This document shows, one piece after another, positions 33,471 to 48,010 of a stretch of 64,000 nt of DNA. The translations under genes and the position numbers were made by a program. The notes below the pieces were generated by a model, which was not told where the DNA came from, made no database searches, and worked only from the letters and a program-made list of their open reading frames with translations. Within the stretch, counting starts at the first letter, position 1. Each line of letters begins with the position of its first letter. Source of the DNA: Petrolisthes cinctipes (lineage: Eukaryota > Arthropoda > Malacostraca > Decapoda > Porcellanidae). The stretch covers positions 620,001-684,000 of the forward strand of contig JAWQEG010000470.1 in assembly GCA_033782935.1 (NCBI GenBank). Reading direction: 5' to 3'.

Positions 33471-35884
33471 TAGGTGCCAAAAAGTCGATATCTCAAATTA
33501 AGGCCCAAAACACCCGAAAATTCGATATTTAGGGGTCCCAGAAGCGATCTGTACATGCCTACTCCGTGTTAGAGTATTTTCAAAATACAAGCCCAAAACA
33601 TGCTCAAAATCGATGTTTTAGGTGCCAAAAAGTCGATATGTGCATGCATCTTCAGTACCCGTTTATATCTCAAATTCAGGCTCAAAACACCCGAAAATTC
33701 GATATTTTGGGGTCCCAGAAGCGATCTGTACATGCCAACTCCGTGTTAGAGTATATTCAAAATACATGTCCAAAACATGCTGAAAATCGATATTTTAGAT
33801 GCCCATAGTCAATATGTGCATGTATCTTCTGTACCCGTTTATATCTCAAATTCAGGCTCAAAACACCCGAAAATTCAATATTTTGGGGTCCCAGAAGCAA
33901 TCTGTACATGCCTACTCAGTGCTAGAATGTTTTCAAAATATAGGCTCAAAACATGCTCAAAATCAATATTTTAGGTGCCCAAAAGTCGATATGTGCATGC
34001 ATCTTCTGTACTCGTTTATATCTCAAATTCAGGCTCAAAACACCCGAAAATTCGATATTTTCGGGTCCCAGAAGCGATCTGTACATGCCTACTCAGTGCT
34101 AGAATATTTTCAAAATATAGGCTCAAAACATGCTACAAATCGATATTTTATGTGCGTAAAGGCGATATCTCAAATTCAGGCCCAAAACACCCGAAAATTC
34201 GATATTTTCGGGTCCCAGAAGCGATCTGTACATGCCTACTCCGTGTTAGAGTATTTTCAAAATACAGGCCAAAAACATACTGAAAATCGATCTTTTAGGT
34301 GCCCAAAAGTCGATATGTGCATGCATCTTCTGTACCCGTTTATATCTCAAATTCTGGCCCTAAACACCCGAAAAATTCAATATTTTGGGGTCCCAGAAGC
34401 GATCTGTACATGCCTACTCAGTGCTAGAATATTTTCAAAATATAGGCTCAAAACATACTAAAAAAAGATATTTTAGGTGCGTAAAGGCGATATCTCAAAT
34501 TCAGGCCCAAAACACCCGAAAATTCGATTTTTTGGGGTCCCAGAAGCAATCTGTACATGCCTACTCCGTGTTAAAGTATTTACAAAATACAGGCCCAAAA
34601 CATGCCAAAAATTGATGTTTTAGGTGCCCAAAAGTCGATATGTGAATGCATCTTCTGTACTCGTTTATATCTCAAATTCAAGCTCAAAACACCCGAAAAT
34701 TCGATATTTTGGGGTCCAGAAGCGATCTGTACATGCCTACTCAGTGCTAGAATATTTTCAAAATATAGGCTCAAAACATGCTAAAAATCGATATATTAGG
34801 TGCCAAAAAGTCGATATCTCAAATTCAGTCCCAAAACACCCGAAAATTCCATATTTAGGGGTCCCAGAAGTGATCTGTACATGCTTACTCCGTGTTAGAG
34901 TATTTTCAAATTACAGGCCAAAAACATACTGAAAATCGATCTTTTAGGTGCCCAAAAGTCGATATGTGCATGCATCTTCTGTACCCGTTTATATCTCAAA
35001 TTCTGGCCCTAAACACCCGAAAATTCAATATTTTGGGGTCCCAGAAGCGATCTGTACATGCCTACTCAGTGCTAGAATATTTTCAAAATATAGGCTCAAA
35101 ACATGCTAAAAATCGATATTTTAGGTGCGTAAAGGCGATATCTCAAATTCAGGCCCAAAACACCCGAAAATTAGATATTTTGGGGTCCAAGAAGCGATCT
35201 GTACATGCCTACTCCGTGTTAGAGTATTTTCAAAATACAGGCCCAAAACATGCTCAAAATCGATGTTTTAGGTGCCCAAAAGTCGATATGTGTATGCATC
35301 TTCAGTACCCGTTTATATCTCAAATTCAGGCTCAAAACACCCGAAAATTCGATATTTTGGGGTCCAGAAGCGATCTGTACATGCCTACTCAATGCTAGAA
35401 TATTTTCAAAATATAGGCTAAAAACATGCTAAAAATCGATATTTTAGGTGCCAAAAAGTCGATATCTAAAATTAAGGCCCAAAACACCCGAAAATTCGAT
35501 GTTTAGGGGTCCCAGAAGCGATCTGTACATGCCTACTCCGTGTTAGAGTATTTTCAAAATACAGGCCAAAAACATACTGAAAATCGATCTTTTAGGTGCC
35601 CAAAAGTCGATATATGCATGCATCTTCTGTACCCGTTTATATCTCAAATTCTGGCCCTAAACTCTCGAAAATTCGATATTTTTGGGTCCCAGAAGCGATC
35701 TGTACATGCCTACTCAGTGCAAGAATGTTTTCAAAATATAGGCTCAAAACATGCTCAAAATCGATATTTTAGGTGCCCAAAAGTCGATATGTGCATGTAT
35801 CTTCTGTACTCGTTTATATCTCAAATTCAATCTCAAAACACCTGAAAATTCGATATTTTGGGGTCCCAGAAGCGATCTGTACAT

Positions 35885-36026
35885 GTCTACTCCGTGTTAG
35901 AGTATTTTCAATATACAGGCCCAAAACATGCTGAAAATCGATATTTTAGATGCCCAAAGTCAATGTGTGCCTGCCCAAAACACCCGAAAATTCGATATTA
36001 TGGGGTCCCAGAAGCGATTTGTACAT
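35885..36026. repeat. 142 bp truncated M2-like monomer
   Basis: This monomer lacks about 34 bp of half-unit A: 'gtgcctg' runs straight into 'cccaaaacaccc'. A second 142 bp monomer with the same junction lies at 45303-45444. The deletion differs from the 29 bp M3/M4 deletion but covers nearly the same part of the half-unit. Confidence 0.85.
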
Positions 36027-36027
36027 G

Positions 36028-36775
36028 CCTACTCCGTGTTAGAGTATTTTCAAAATACAGGCCAAAAACATACTGAAAATCGATCTTTTAGGTGCCCAAA
36101 AGTCGATATGTGCATGCATCTTCTGTACCCGTTTATATCTCAAATTATGGCCCTAAACACCCGAAAATTCAATATTTTGGGAAGCAGAAGCGATCTGTAC
36201 ATGCCTACTCCGTGTTAGAGTATTTTCAAACTACATGCCCAAAAACATGCTGAAAATCGATATTTTAGATGCCAAAAGTCAATATGTGCATGTATCTTCT
36301 GTACCCGTTTATATCTCAAATTCAGGCTCAAAACACCCGAAAATTCAATATTTTGGGGTCCCAGAAGCAATCTGTACATGCCTACTCAGTGCTAGAATAT
36401 TTTCAAAATACAGGCCAAAAACATACTGAAAATCGATATTTTAGATGCCCAAAGTCAATATGTGCATGTATCTTCTGTACCTGTTTATATCTCAAATTCA
36501 GGCTCAGAACACCCGAAAATTCGATATTTTGGGGTCCCAGAAGCGATCTGTACATGCCTACTCAGTGCTAGAATATCTTAAAAATATAGGCTAAAAACAT
36601 GCTAAAAATCGATATTTTAGGTGTCAAAGAGTCGATATCTCAAATTCAGTCCCAAAGCACCCGAAAATTCGATATTTAGGGGTCCCAGAATCGATCTGTA
36701 CATGCCTAATCCGTGGTAGAGTATTTTCAAAATACAGGGAAAAAACATACTGAAAATCGATCTTTTAGGTGCCCA
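36028..36775. repeat. 5240 bp-offset block, copy 1
   Basis: This block recurs at about 41268-42015. Shared private marks are 'caaattatggccc', 'gaagcagaag' in place of 'gtcccagaag', 'ttttcaaactacatg' and 'tccgtggtagagtatt' (about 36711 and 41951). A related third version without the last mark lies around 38560-39220. Confidence 0.8.
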
Positions 36776-39700
36776 AAAGTCGATATGTCTATGTATCTTC
36801 TATACTTGTTTATATCTCAAATTCAGGCTCAAAACACCCGAAAATTCGATATTTTGGGGTCCCAGAAGCGATCTGTACATGCCTACTCAGTGCTAGAATG
36901 TTTTCAAAATATAGGCTCAAAACATGCTCAAAATCGATATTTTAGGTGCCCAAAAGTCGATATGTGCATGCATCTTCTGTACTCGTTTATATCTTAAATT
37001 CAGGCTCAAAACACCCGAAAATTCGATATTATGGGGTCCCAGAAGCGATCTGTACATGCCTACTCCGTGTTAGAGTATTTACAAAATACAGGCCCAAAAC
37101 ATGCTCAAAATCAATGTTTTAGGTGCCCAAAAGTCGTTATGTGCATGCATCTTCAGTACCCATTTATATCTCAAATTCAGGCCAAAACACCCGAAAATTC
37201 GATATTTTGGGGTCCCAGAAGCGATCTGTACATGCCTACTCCGTGTTAGAGTATTTTCAAAATACATGCTTAAAACATGCTGAAAATCGATATTTTAGAT
37301 GCCCAAAGTCAATATGTGCATGTATCTTCTGTACCCGTTTATATCTCAAATTCAGGCTCAAAACACCCGAAAATTCGATATTTAGGGGTCCCAAAAGCGA
37401 TCTGTACATGCCTACTCAGTTCTAGAATATTTTCAAAATATAGGCTGAAAACATGCTAAAAATCGATGTTTTAGGTGCGTAAAGGCGATATCTCAAATTC
37501 AGGCCCAAAACACCCGAAAATTCGATATTTTGGGGTCCCAGAAGCGATTTGTACATGCCTACTCCGTGTTAGAGTATTTTAAAAATACAGGCCCAAAACA
37601 TGCTCAAAATGGATGTTTTAGCTGCCCAAAGGTCGATATGTGAATGCATCTTCAGTACCCGTTTATATCTCAAATTCAGGCTCAAAACACCCGAAAATTC
37701 GATATTTTAGGGTCCCAGAAGCGATTTGTACATTCCTACTCCGTGTTAGAGTATTTTCAAAATACATGCCCAAAACATGCTCAAAATCGATATTTTAGAT
37801 GCCCAAAGTCAATATGTGCATGTATCTTCTGTACCCGTTTATATCTCAAATTCAAGCTCAAAACACCGGAAAATTCAATATTTTGGGGTCCCAGAAGCAA
37901 TCTGTACATGCCTACTCAGTGCTAGAATATTATCAAAATATAGGCTAAAAACATGCTAAAAATCGATATTTTAGGTGCCAAAAAGTCGATATCTCAAATT
38001 CAGTCCTAAAACACCCGAAAATTCGATATTTTGGGGTCCCAGAAGGGATCTGTACATGCCTACTCCGTGTTAGAGTATTTTCAAAATACAGGCCCAAAAC
38101 ATGCTCAAAATCTATTTTTTAGGTGCCCAAAAGTCGATATGTGCATGCATCTTCAGTACCCGTTTATATCTCAAATTCAGGCTCAAAACACCCGAAAAAT
38201 CGATATTTTGGGGACCCAGAAGCGATCTGTACATGCCTACTCCGTGTTAGAGTATTTTCAAAATACATGCCCAAAACATGCTGAAAATCGATATTTTTGG
38301 AGCCCAAAGTCAATTTGTGCATGTATCTTCTGTACCCGTTTCTATCTCAAATTCAGGCTCAAAACACTCGAAAATTCGATATTTTGGAGTCCCAGAAGCG
38401 ATCTGTACATGCCTAATCAGTGCTAGAATGTTTTCAAAATATAGGCTCAAAACATGCTAAAAATCGATATTTTAGGTGCCAAAAAGTCGATATATCAAAT
38501 TCAGTCCCAAAACACCCGAAAATTCGATATTTATGGGTCCCAGAAGCGATTTGTACATGCCTACTCCGTGTTAGAGTATTTTCAAAATACAGGCCAAAAA
38601 CATACTGAAAATCGATCTTTTAGGTGCCCAAAAGTCGATATGTGCATGCATCTTCTGTACCCGTTTATATCTCAAATTATGGCCCTAATCACCCGAAAAT
38701 TCAATATTTTGGGGAAGCAGAAGCGATCTGTACATGCCTACTCCGTGTTAGAGTATTTTCAAACTACATGCCCAAAACATGCTGAAACTCGATATTTTAG
38801 ATGCCAAAAGTCAATATGTGCATGTATCTTCTGTACCCGTTTATATCTCAAATTGAGGCTCAAAACACCCGAAAATTCAAAATTTTGGGGTCCCAAAAGC
38901 AATCTGTACATGCCTACTCAGTGCTAGAATATTTTCATAATACAGGCCAAAAACATACTGAAAATCGATATTTTAGATGCCCAAAGTCAATATGTGCATG
39001 TATCTTCTGTACCTGTTTATATCTCAAATTCAGGCTCAGAACACCCGAAAATTCAATATTTTGGGGTACCAGAAGCGATCTGTACATGCCTACTCAGTGC
39101 TAGAATATTTTAAAAATATAGGCTAAAAACATGCTAAAAATCGATATTTTAGGTGTCAAAAAGTCGATATCTCAAATTCAGTCCCAAAGCACCCGAAAAT
39201 TCGATATTTTGGGGTCCCAGAAGCGATCTGTACATGCCTACTCCGTGTTAGAGTATTTTCAAAATTCAGGCTTAAAACTTGCTGAAAATTGATATTTTTG
39301 GTGCCCAAAGTCAATATGTGTATGTATCTTCTATACACGTTTATATCTCAAATTCAGGCTCAAAACACCGGAAAATTCGATATTTTGGGGTCCCAGAAGC
39401 GATCTGTACATGCCTACTCAGTGCTAGAATGTTTTCAAAATATAGGCTCAAAACATGCTCAAAATCGATATTTTAGGTGCCCAAAAGTCGATATGTGCAT
39501 GCATCTTCTGTACTCGTTTATATCTTAAATTCAGGCTCAAAACACCCAAAAAATTCGATATTTTGGGGTCCCTGAAGCGATCTCTACATGCCTACTCAGT
39601 GCTAGAATATTTTCAAAATATAGGCTCAAAACATGCTAAAAATCGATATTTTTGGTGCGTAAAGGCGATATCTCATATTAAGGCCCAAAACGTCCGAAAA

Positions 39701-41267
39701 TTCGATATTTAGGGGTCTCAGAAGCGATCTGTACATGCCTTCTCCGTGTTAGAGTATTTTCAAAATACAGGCAAAAAACATACTAAAAATCGATCTTTTA
39801 GGTGCCCAAAAGTCGATATGTGCATGCATCTTCTGTACCCGTTTATATCTCAAATTCTGGCCCTAAACACCCGAAAATTCAATATTTTGGGGTCCCAGAA
39901 GAAATCTGTACATGCCTACTCCGTGTTAGAGTATTTTCAAAATACAGGCCAAAAACATACTGAAAATCGATCTTTTAGGTGACCAAAAGTCGATATGTGC
40001 ATGCATCTTCTGTACCCGTTTATATCTCAAATTCTTTCCCTAAGCACCCGAAAATTCAATATTTTGGGGTCCCAGAAGCGATCTGTACATGCCTACTCCG
40101 TGTTAGAGTATTTTCAAAATTCAGGCTTAAAACATGCTGAAAATCGAAATTTTAGATGCACAAAGTCAATATGTGCATGTATCTTCTGAACCCGTTTATA
40201 TCTCAAATTCTGGCTCAAAACACCCGAAAATTCAATATTTTGGGGTCCCAGAAGAGATCTGTACATGCCTACTCAGTGCTAGAATGTTTTCAAAATATAG
40301 GCTAAAAACATGCTCAAAATCGATATTTTAGGTGCCCAAAAGTCGATATGTGTATGCATCTTCTATACTCGTTTATATCTCAAATTCAGCCTCAAAACAT
40401 CCGTAAATTCGATATTTTGGGGTCCCAGAAGCGATCTGTACATGCCTACTCAGTGCTAGAATGTTTTCAAAATATAGGCTCAAAACATGCTCCAAATCGA
40501 TATTTTATGTGCGTAAAGGCGATATCTCAAATTCAGGCCCAAAACACCTGAAAATTCGATATTTTGGGGTCCCAGAAGCGATCTGTAAATGCCTACTCCG
40601 TGTTAGAGTATTTTCAAAATACAGGCCCAAAACATGCTCAAAAACGATGTTTTAGGTGCCCAAAAGTCGATATGTGCATGCATCTTCAGTACCCGTTTAT
40701 ATCTCAAATTCAGGCTCAAAACATCCGAAAATTCGATATTTTGGGGTCCCAGAAGCGATCTGTACATGCCTACTCCGTGTTAGAGTATTTTCAAAATACA
40801 GGCCCAAAACATGCTCAAAATCGATGTTTTAGGTGCCCAAAAGTCGATATGTGCATGCATCTTCAGTACCCGTTTATATCTCAAATTCAGGCCAAAACAC
40901 CCGAAAATTCGATATTTTGGGGTCCCAGAAGCGATCTGTACATGCCTACTCCGTGTTAGAATATTTTCAAAATACATGCTCAAAACATGCTGAAAATCGA
41001 TATTTTAGATGCCCAAAGTCAATATGTGCATGTATCTTCTGTACCTGTTTATATCTCAAATTCAGGCTCAAAACACCCGAAAATTCGATATTTAGGGGTC
41101 CCAAAAGCGATCTGTACATGCCTACTCAGTGCTAGAATATTTAAAAATATAGGCTCAAAACATGCTAAAAATCGATATTTTAGGTGCCAAAAAGTCGATA
41201 TATCAAATTCAGTCCCAAAACACCCGAAAATTCGATATTTAGGGGTCCCAGAAGCGATTTGTACATG

Positions 41268-42015
41268 CCTACTCAGTGTTAATGTATTTTCAAAATACAG
41301 GCCAAAAACATTCTGAAAATCGATCTTTTAGGTGCCCAAAAGTCGATATGTGCATGCATCTTCTGTACCCGTTTATATCTCAAATTATGGCCCTAAACAC
41401 CCGAAAATTCAATATTTTGGGGAAGCAGAAGCGATCTGTACATGCCTACTCCGTGTTAGAGAATTTTCAAACTACATGCCCAAAACATGATGAAAATCGA
41501 TATTTTAGATGCCAAAAGTCAATATGTGCATGTATCTTCTGTACCCGTTTATATCTCAAATTCAGGCTCAAAACACCCGAAAATTCAATATTTTGGGGTC
41601 CCAGAAGCAATCTGTACATGCCTACTCAGTGCTAGAATATTTTCAAAATACAGGCCAAAAACATACTGAAAATCGATATTTTAGATGCCCAAAGTCAATA
41701 TGTGCATGTATCTTCTGTACCTGTTTATATCTCAAATTCAGGCTCAGAACACCCGAAAATTCAATATTTTGGGGTCCCAGAAGCGATCTGTACATGCCTA
41801 CTCAGTGCTAGAATATTTTAAAAATATAGGCTAAAAACATGCTAAAAATCGATATTTTAGGTGTCAAAAAGTCAATATCTCAAATTCAGTCCCAAAGCAC
41901 CCGAAAATTCGATATTTAGGGGTCCCAGAATCGATCTGTACATGCCTACTCCGTGGTAGAGTATTTTCAAAATACAGGCCAAAAACATACTGAAAATCGA
42001 TCTTTTAAGTGCCCA
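41268..42015. repeat. 5240 bp-offset block, copy 2
   Basis: Counterpart of 36028-36775 with the same marks and a few private bases, for example 'cagtgttaatgtatt' at about 41275 and 'gagaattttcaaac' at about 41459. Confidence 0.8.
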
Positions 42016-45000
42016 AAAGTCGATATGTGCATGCATCTTCAGTACCCGTTTATATCTCAAATTCTGGCCCTAATCACCCGAAAATTCGATATTTTGGGTC
42101 CCAGAAGCGATCTGTACATGCCTACTCCGTGTTAGAGTATTTTCAAACTACATGCCCAAAACATGCTGAAAATCGATATTTTAGATGCCAAAAGTCAATA
42201 TGTGTATGTATCTTCTATACACGTTTATATCTCAAATTCAGGCTCAAAACACCCGAAAATTCGATATTTTGGGGTCCCAGAAGCGATCTGTACATGCCTA
42301 CTCAGTGCTAGAATGTTTTCTAAATATAGGCTCAAAACATGCTCAAAATCGATATTTTAGGTGCCCAAAAGTCGATATGTGCATGCATCTTCTGTACTCG
42401 TTTATATCTTAAATTCAGGCTCAAAACACCCAAAAAATTCGATCTTTTTGGGTCCCTGAAGCGATCTCTACATGCCTACTCAGTGCTAGAATATTTTCAA
42501 AATATAGGCTCAAAACATGCTAAAAATCGATATTTTATGTGCGTAAAGGCGATATCTCAAATTCAGGCCAAAAACACCTGAAAATTCGATATTTTGGGGT
42601 CCCAGAAGCGATCTGTACATGCCTACTCCGTGTTAGAGTATTTTCAAAATACAGGCCCAAAACATGCTCAAAATCGATGTTTTAGGTGCCCAAAAGTCGA
42701 TATGTGCATACATCTTCAGTACCCATTTATATCTCAAATTCAGGCTCAAAACACCCGAAAATTCAATATTTTGGGGTCCCAGAAGCGATCTGTACATGCC
42801 TACTCCGTGTTAGAGTATTTTCAAAATACAGGCCAAAAACATACTGAAAATCGATCTTTTAGGTGACCAAAAGTCGATATGTGCATGCATCTTCTGTACC
42901 CGTTTATATCTCAAATTCTGGCCCTAAGCACCCGAAAATTCAATATTTTGGGGTCCCAGAAGCAATCTGTACATGCCTACTCAGTGCCAGAATATTTTCA
43001 AAATATAGGCTAAAAACATGCTAAAAATCGATATTTTAGGTGCCAAAAAGTCGATATCTCAAATTAAGGCCCAAAATACCCGAAAATTCGATATTTAGGG
43101 GTCCCAGAAGCGATCTGTACATGCCTACTCCGTGTTAGAGTATTTTCAAAATACAGGCCAAAAACATACTGAAAATCGATCTTTTAAGTGCCCAAAAGTC
43201 GATATGTGCACGCATCTTCAGTACCCGTTTATATCTCAAATTCTGGCCCTAATCACCCGAAAATTCGATATTTTGGGTCCCAGAAGCGATCTGTACATGC
43301 CTACTCCGTGTTAGAGTATTTTCAAAATTCAGGCTTAAAACATGCTGAAAATCGATATTTTTGGTGCCCAAAGTCAATATGTGTATGTATCTTCTATACT
43401 TGTTTATATCTCAAATTCAGGCTCAAAACACCCGAAAATTCGATATTTTGGGGTCCCAGAAGCGATCTGTACATGCCTACTCAGTGCTAGAATGTTTTCA
43501 AAATATAGGCTCAAAAAATGCTCAAAATCGATATTTTAGGTGCCCAAAAGTCGATATGTGCATGCATCTTCTGTACCCGTTTATATCTCAAATTCAGGCT
43601 CAAAACATCCGAAAATTCGATATTTTGGGGTCCCAGAAGCGATCTGTACATGCCTACTCCGTGTTAGAGTATTTTCAAAATACAGGCCAAAAACATGCTG
43701 AAAATCGAAATTTTAGATGCCCAAAGTCAATATGTGCATGTATCTTCTGAACCTGTTTATATCTCAAATTCTGGCTCAAAACACCCGAAAATTCAATATT
43801 TTGGGGTCCCAGAAGCAATCTGTACATGCCTACTCAGTGCTAGAATATTTTCAAAATATAGGCTTAAAACATGCTAAAAATCGATATTTTAGGTGCCAAA
43901 AAGTCGATATCTCAAATTCAGGCTCAAAACACCCGAAAATTCGATATTTAGGAGTCCCAGAAGCGATCTGTACATGCCTACTCCGTGTTAGAGTATTTTC
44001 AAAATACAGGCCAAAAACATACTGAAAATCGATCTTTTAGGTGACCAAAAGTCGATATGTGCATGCATCTTCTGTACCCGTTTATATCTCAAATTCTGGC
44101 CCTAAACACCCCAAAATTCAATATTTTGGGGTCCCAGAAGCAATCTGTACATGCCTAGTCAGTGCCAGAATATTTTCAAAATATAGGCTAAAAACAAGCT
44201 AAAAATCGATATTTTAGGTGCCAAAAAGTCGATATCTCAAATTAAGTCCCAAAACACCCGAAAATCCGATATTTAGGGGTCCCAGAAGCGATCTGTACAT
44301 GCCTACTCCGTGTTAGAGTATTTTCAAAATACAGGCCAAAAACATACTGAAAATCGATCCTTTAGGTGCCCAAAAGTCGATATGTGCATGCATCTTCTGT
44401 ACCCGTTTATATCTCAAATTCTGGCCCTAAACACCCGAAAATTCAATATTTTGGGGTCCCAGAAGCAATCTGTACATGCCTACGCAGTGCTAGAATATTT
44501 TCAAAATATAGGCTAAAAACATGCTAGAAATCGATATTTTAGGTGCCAAAAAGTCGATATCTCAAATTAAGGCCCAAAACAATCGAAAATTCGATATTTT
44601 GGGGTCCCAGAAGCGATCTGTACATGCCTACTCCGTGTTAGAGTATTTTCAAAATACATGCCCAAAACATGCTGAAAATCGATATTTTAGATGCCCAAAG
44701 TCAATTTGTGCATGTATCTTCTGTACCCGTTTATATCTCAAATTCAGGCTCAAAACACCCGAAAATTCAATATTTTGGGGTCCAAGAAGCAATCTGGACA
44801 TGCGTACTCCGTGTTAGAGTATTTTCAAAATACAGACCAAAAACATACTGAAAATCGATCTTTTAGGTGCCCAAAAGTCGATATGTGCATGCATCTTCTG
44901 TACCCGTTTATATCTCAAATTCTGGCCCTAAAAACCCGAAAATTCGATATTTTGGGGTCCAAGAAGCAATCTGTACATGCCTACTCAGTGCTAGAATGTT

Positions 45001-45059
45001 TTCAAAATATAGGCTCAAAACATGCTCAAAATCGATATTTTAGGTGCCCAAAAGTCGAT

Positions 45060-48010
45060 ATGTGCATGTATCTTCTGTACTCGTTTATATCTCAAATTCA
45101 ATCTCAAAACACCTGAAAATTCGATATTTTGGGGTCCCAGAAGCGATCTGTACATGCCTACTCAGTGCTAGAATATTTTCAAAATATGAGCTCAAAATAT
45201 GCTAAAAATCGATATTTTAGGTGCGTAAAAGCGATATCTCAAATTCAGGCCCAAAACACCCGAAAATTCGATATTTTGGGGTCCCAGAAGCGATCTGTAC
45301 ATGCCTACTCCGTGTTAGAGTATTTTCAAAATACAGGCCCAAAACATGCAGAAAATCGATATTTTAGGTGCCCTAAGTCAATATGTGCATGCCCAAAACA
45401 CCCGAAAATTCGATATTATGGGGTCCCATAAGCGATCTGTACATGCCTACTCCGTGTTAGAGTATTTACAAAATACAGGCCCAAAACATGCTCAAAATCG
45501 ATGTTTTAGGTGCCCAAAAGTCGATATGTGCATGCATCTTCAGTACCAGTTTATATTTCAAATTCAGGCCAAAACACCCGAAAATTCGATATTTTGGGGT
45601 CCCAGAAGCGATCTGTACATGCCTACTCAGTTCTAGAATATTTTCAAAATATAGGCTGAAAACATGCAAAAAATCGATATTTTAGGTGCGTAAAGGCGAT
45701 ATCTCAAATTCAGGCCCAAAACACCCGAAAATTCGATATTTTGGGGTCCCAGAAGCGATCTGTACATGCCTACTCCGTGTTAGAGTATTTTCAAAATACA
45801 GGCCCAAAACATGCTCAAAATCGATGTTTTAGGTGCCCAAAAGTCGATATGTGCATTCATCTTCAGTATCCGTTTATATCTCAAATTCAGGCTCAAAACA
45901 CCCGAAAATTCGATATTTTGGGGTCCCAGAAGCGATCTGTACATGCCTACTCCGTGTTAGAGTATTTTATAAATACAGGCCCAAAACATGCTCAAAATCG
46001 ATATTTTAGATGCCCAAAGTCAATATGTGCATGTATCTTCTGTACCCGTTTATATCTCAAATTCAGGCTCTAAACACCCGAAAATTCAATATTTTGGGGT
46101 CCCAGAAGCAATCTGTACATGCCTACTCAGTGCTAGAATATTATCAAAATATAGGCTAAAAACATGCTAAAAATCGATATTTTAGGTGCCAAAAAGTCGA
46201 TATCTGAAATTCAGTCCCAAAACACCCGAAAATTCGATATTTTGGGGTCCCAGAAGGGATCTGTACATGCCTACTCCGAGTTAGAGTATTTTCAAAATAT
46301 AGGCCCAAAACATGCTCAAAATCTATTTTTTAGGTGCCCAAAAGTCGATATGTGCATGTATCTTCAGTACCCGTTTATATCTCAAATTCAGGCTCAAAAC
46401 ACCCAAAAATTCGATATTTTGGGGTCCCAGAAGCGATCTGTACATGCCTACTCCGTGTTAGAGTATTTTCAAAATACAGGCCCAAAACATGCTGAAAATC
46501 GATATTTTTGGAGCCCAAAGTCAATTTGTGCTTATATCTTCTGTACCCGTTTCTATCTCAAATTCAGGCTCAAAACACTCGAAAATTCGATATTTTGGGG
46601 TCCCAGAAGCGATCTGTACATGCCTACTCAGTGCTAGAATGTTTTCAAAATATAGGCTCAAAACATGCTACAAATCGATATTTTAGGTGCCAAAAAGTAG
46701 ATATATCAAATTCAGTCCCAAAACACCCGAAAATTCGATATTTAGGGGTCCCAGAAGCGATTTGTACATGCCTACTCCGTGTTAGAGTATTTTCAAAATA
46801 CAGGCCAAAAACATACTGAAAATCGATCTTTTAGGTGCCCAAAACTCGATATGTGCATGCATCTTCTGTACCCGTTTATATCTCAAAATCTGGCCCTAAA
46901 CACCCGAAAATTCAATATTTTGGGGAAGCAGAAGCGATCTGTACATGCCTACTCCGTGTTAGAGTATTTTCAAACTACATGCCCAAAACATGCTGAAAAT
47001 CGATATTTTAGATGCCCAAAGTCACTATGTGCATGTATCTTCTGTACCCGTTTATATCTCAAATTTAGGCTCAAAACACCCGAAAATTCAATATTTTGGG
47101 GTCCCAGAAGCAATCTGTACATGCCTACTCAGTGCTAGAATATTTTAAAAATATAGGCTAAAAACATGCTAAAAATCGATATTTTAGGTGTCAAAAAGAC
47201 GATATCTCAAATTCAGTCCCAAAACACCCGAAAATTCGATATTTAGGGGTCCCAGAATCGATCTGTACATGCCTACTCCGTGTTAGAGTATTTTCAAAAT
47301 ACAGGCCAAAAACATACTGAAAATCGATCTGTTAGGTGCCTAAAAGTCGATATGTGCATGCATATTCTGTACCCGTTTATATCTCAAATTCTGGCCCTAA
47401 GCACCCGAAAATTCGATATTTTGGGGTCCCAGAAGCGATCTGTACATGCCTACTCTGTGTTAGAGTATTTTCAAAATTCAGGCTTAAAACATGCTGAAAA
47501 TCTATATTTTTGGTGCCCAAAGTCAATATGTGTATGTATCTTCTATACTCGTTTATATCTCTAATTCAGGCACAAAACACCCGAAAATTCGATATTTTGG
47601 GGTCCCAGAAGCGATCTGTACATGCCTAATCAGTGCTAGAATGTTTTCAAAATATAGGCTCAAAACATGCTCAAAATCGATATTTTAGGTGCCCAAAAGC
47701 CGATATGTGCATGCATTTTCTGTACTCGTTTATATCTTAAATTCAGGCTCAAAACACCCGAAAATTCGATATCTTGGGGTCCCTGAAACGATCTCTACAT
47801 GCCTACTCAGTGCTAGAATATTTTCAAAAAATAGGCTCAAAACATGCTAAGAATCGATATTTTTGGTGCGTAAAGGCGATATCTCAAATTAAGGCCCAAA
47901 ACATCCGAAAATTCGATATTTAGGGGTCTCAGAAGCGATCTGTACATGCCTTCTCCGTGTTAGAGTATTTTCAAAATACAGGCCAAAAACATACTGAAAA
48001 TCGATCTTTT
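45060..48010. repeat. ~5 kb-offset block, copy 1 (about 2.95 kb)
   Basis: This block corresponds to 50214-52846. The offset is 5154 bp up to the 142 bp monomer at 45303, 5012 bp from there to about 47.3 kb, then 4836 bp, because copy 2 lost one 177 bp monomer near 52340. Shared marks include 'attcaatctcaaaacacc', 'aaatatgagctc', 'gtaccagttta', 'attttataaa', 'tcaatttgtgc' and 'aagccgatatg'. Confidence 0.85.
45303..45444. repeat. 142 bp truncated M2-like monomer, second occurrence
   Basis: Here 'gtgcatg' joins 'cccaaaacaccc', as at 35885. The paralogous block at 50.2-52.8 kb lacks this monomer entirely. That explains why the offset between the two blocks steps from 5154 to 5012 bp here. Confidence 0.87.
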
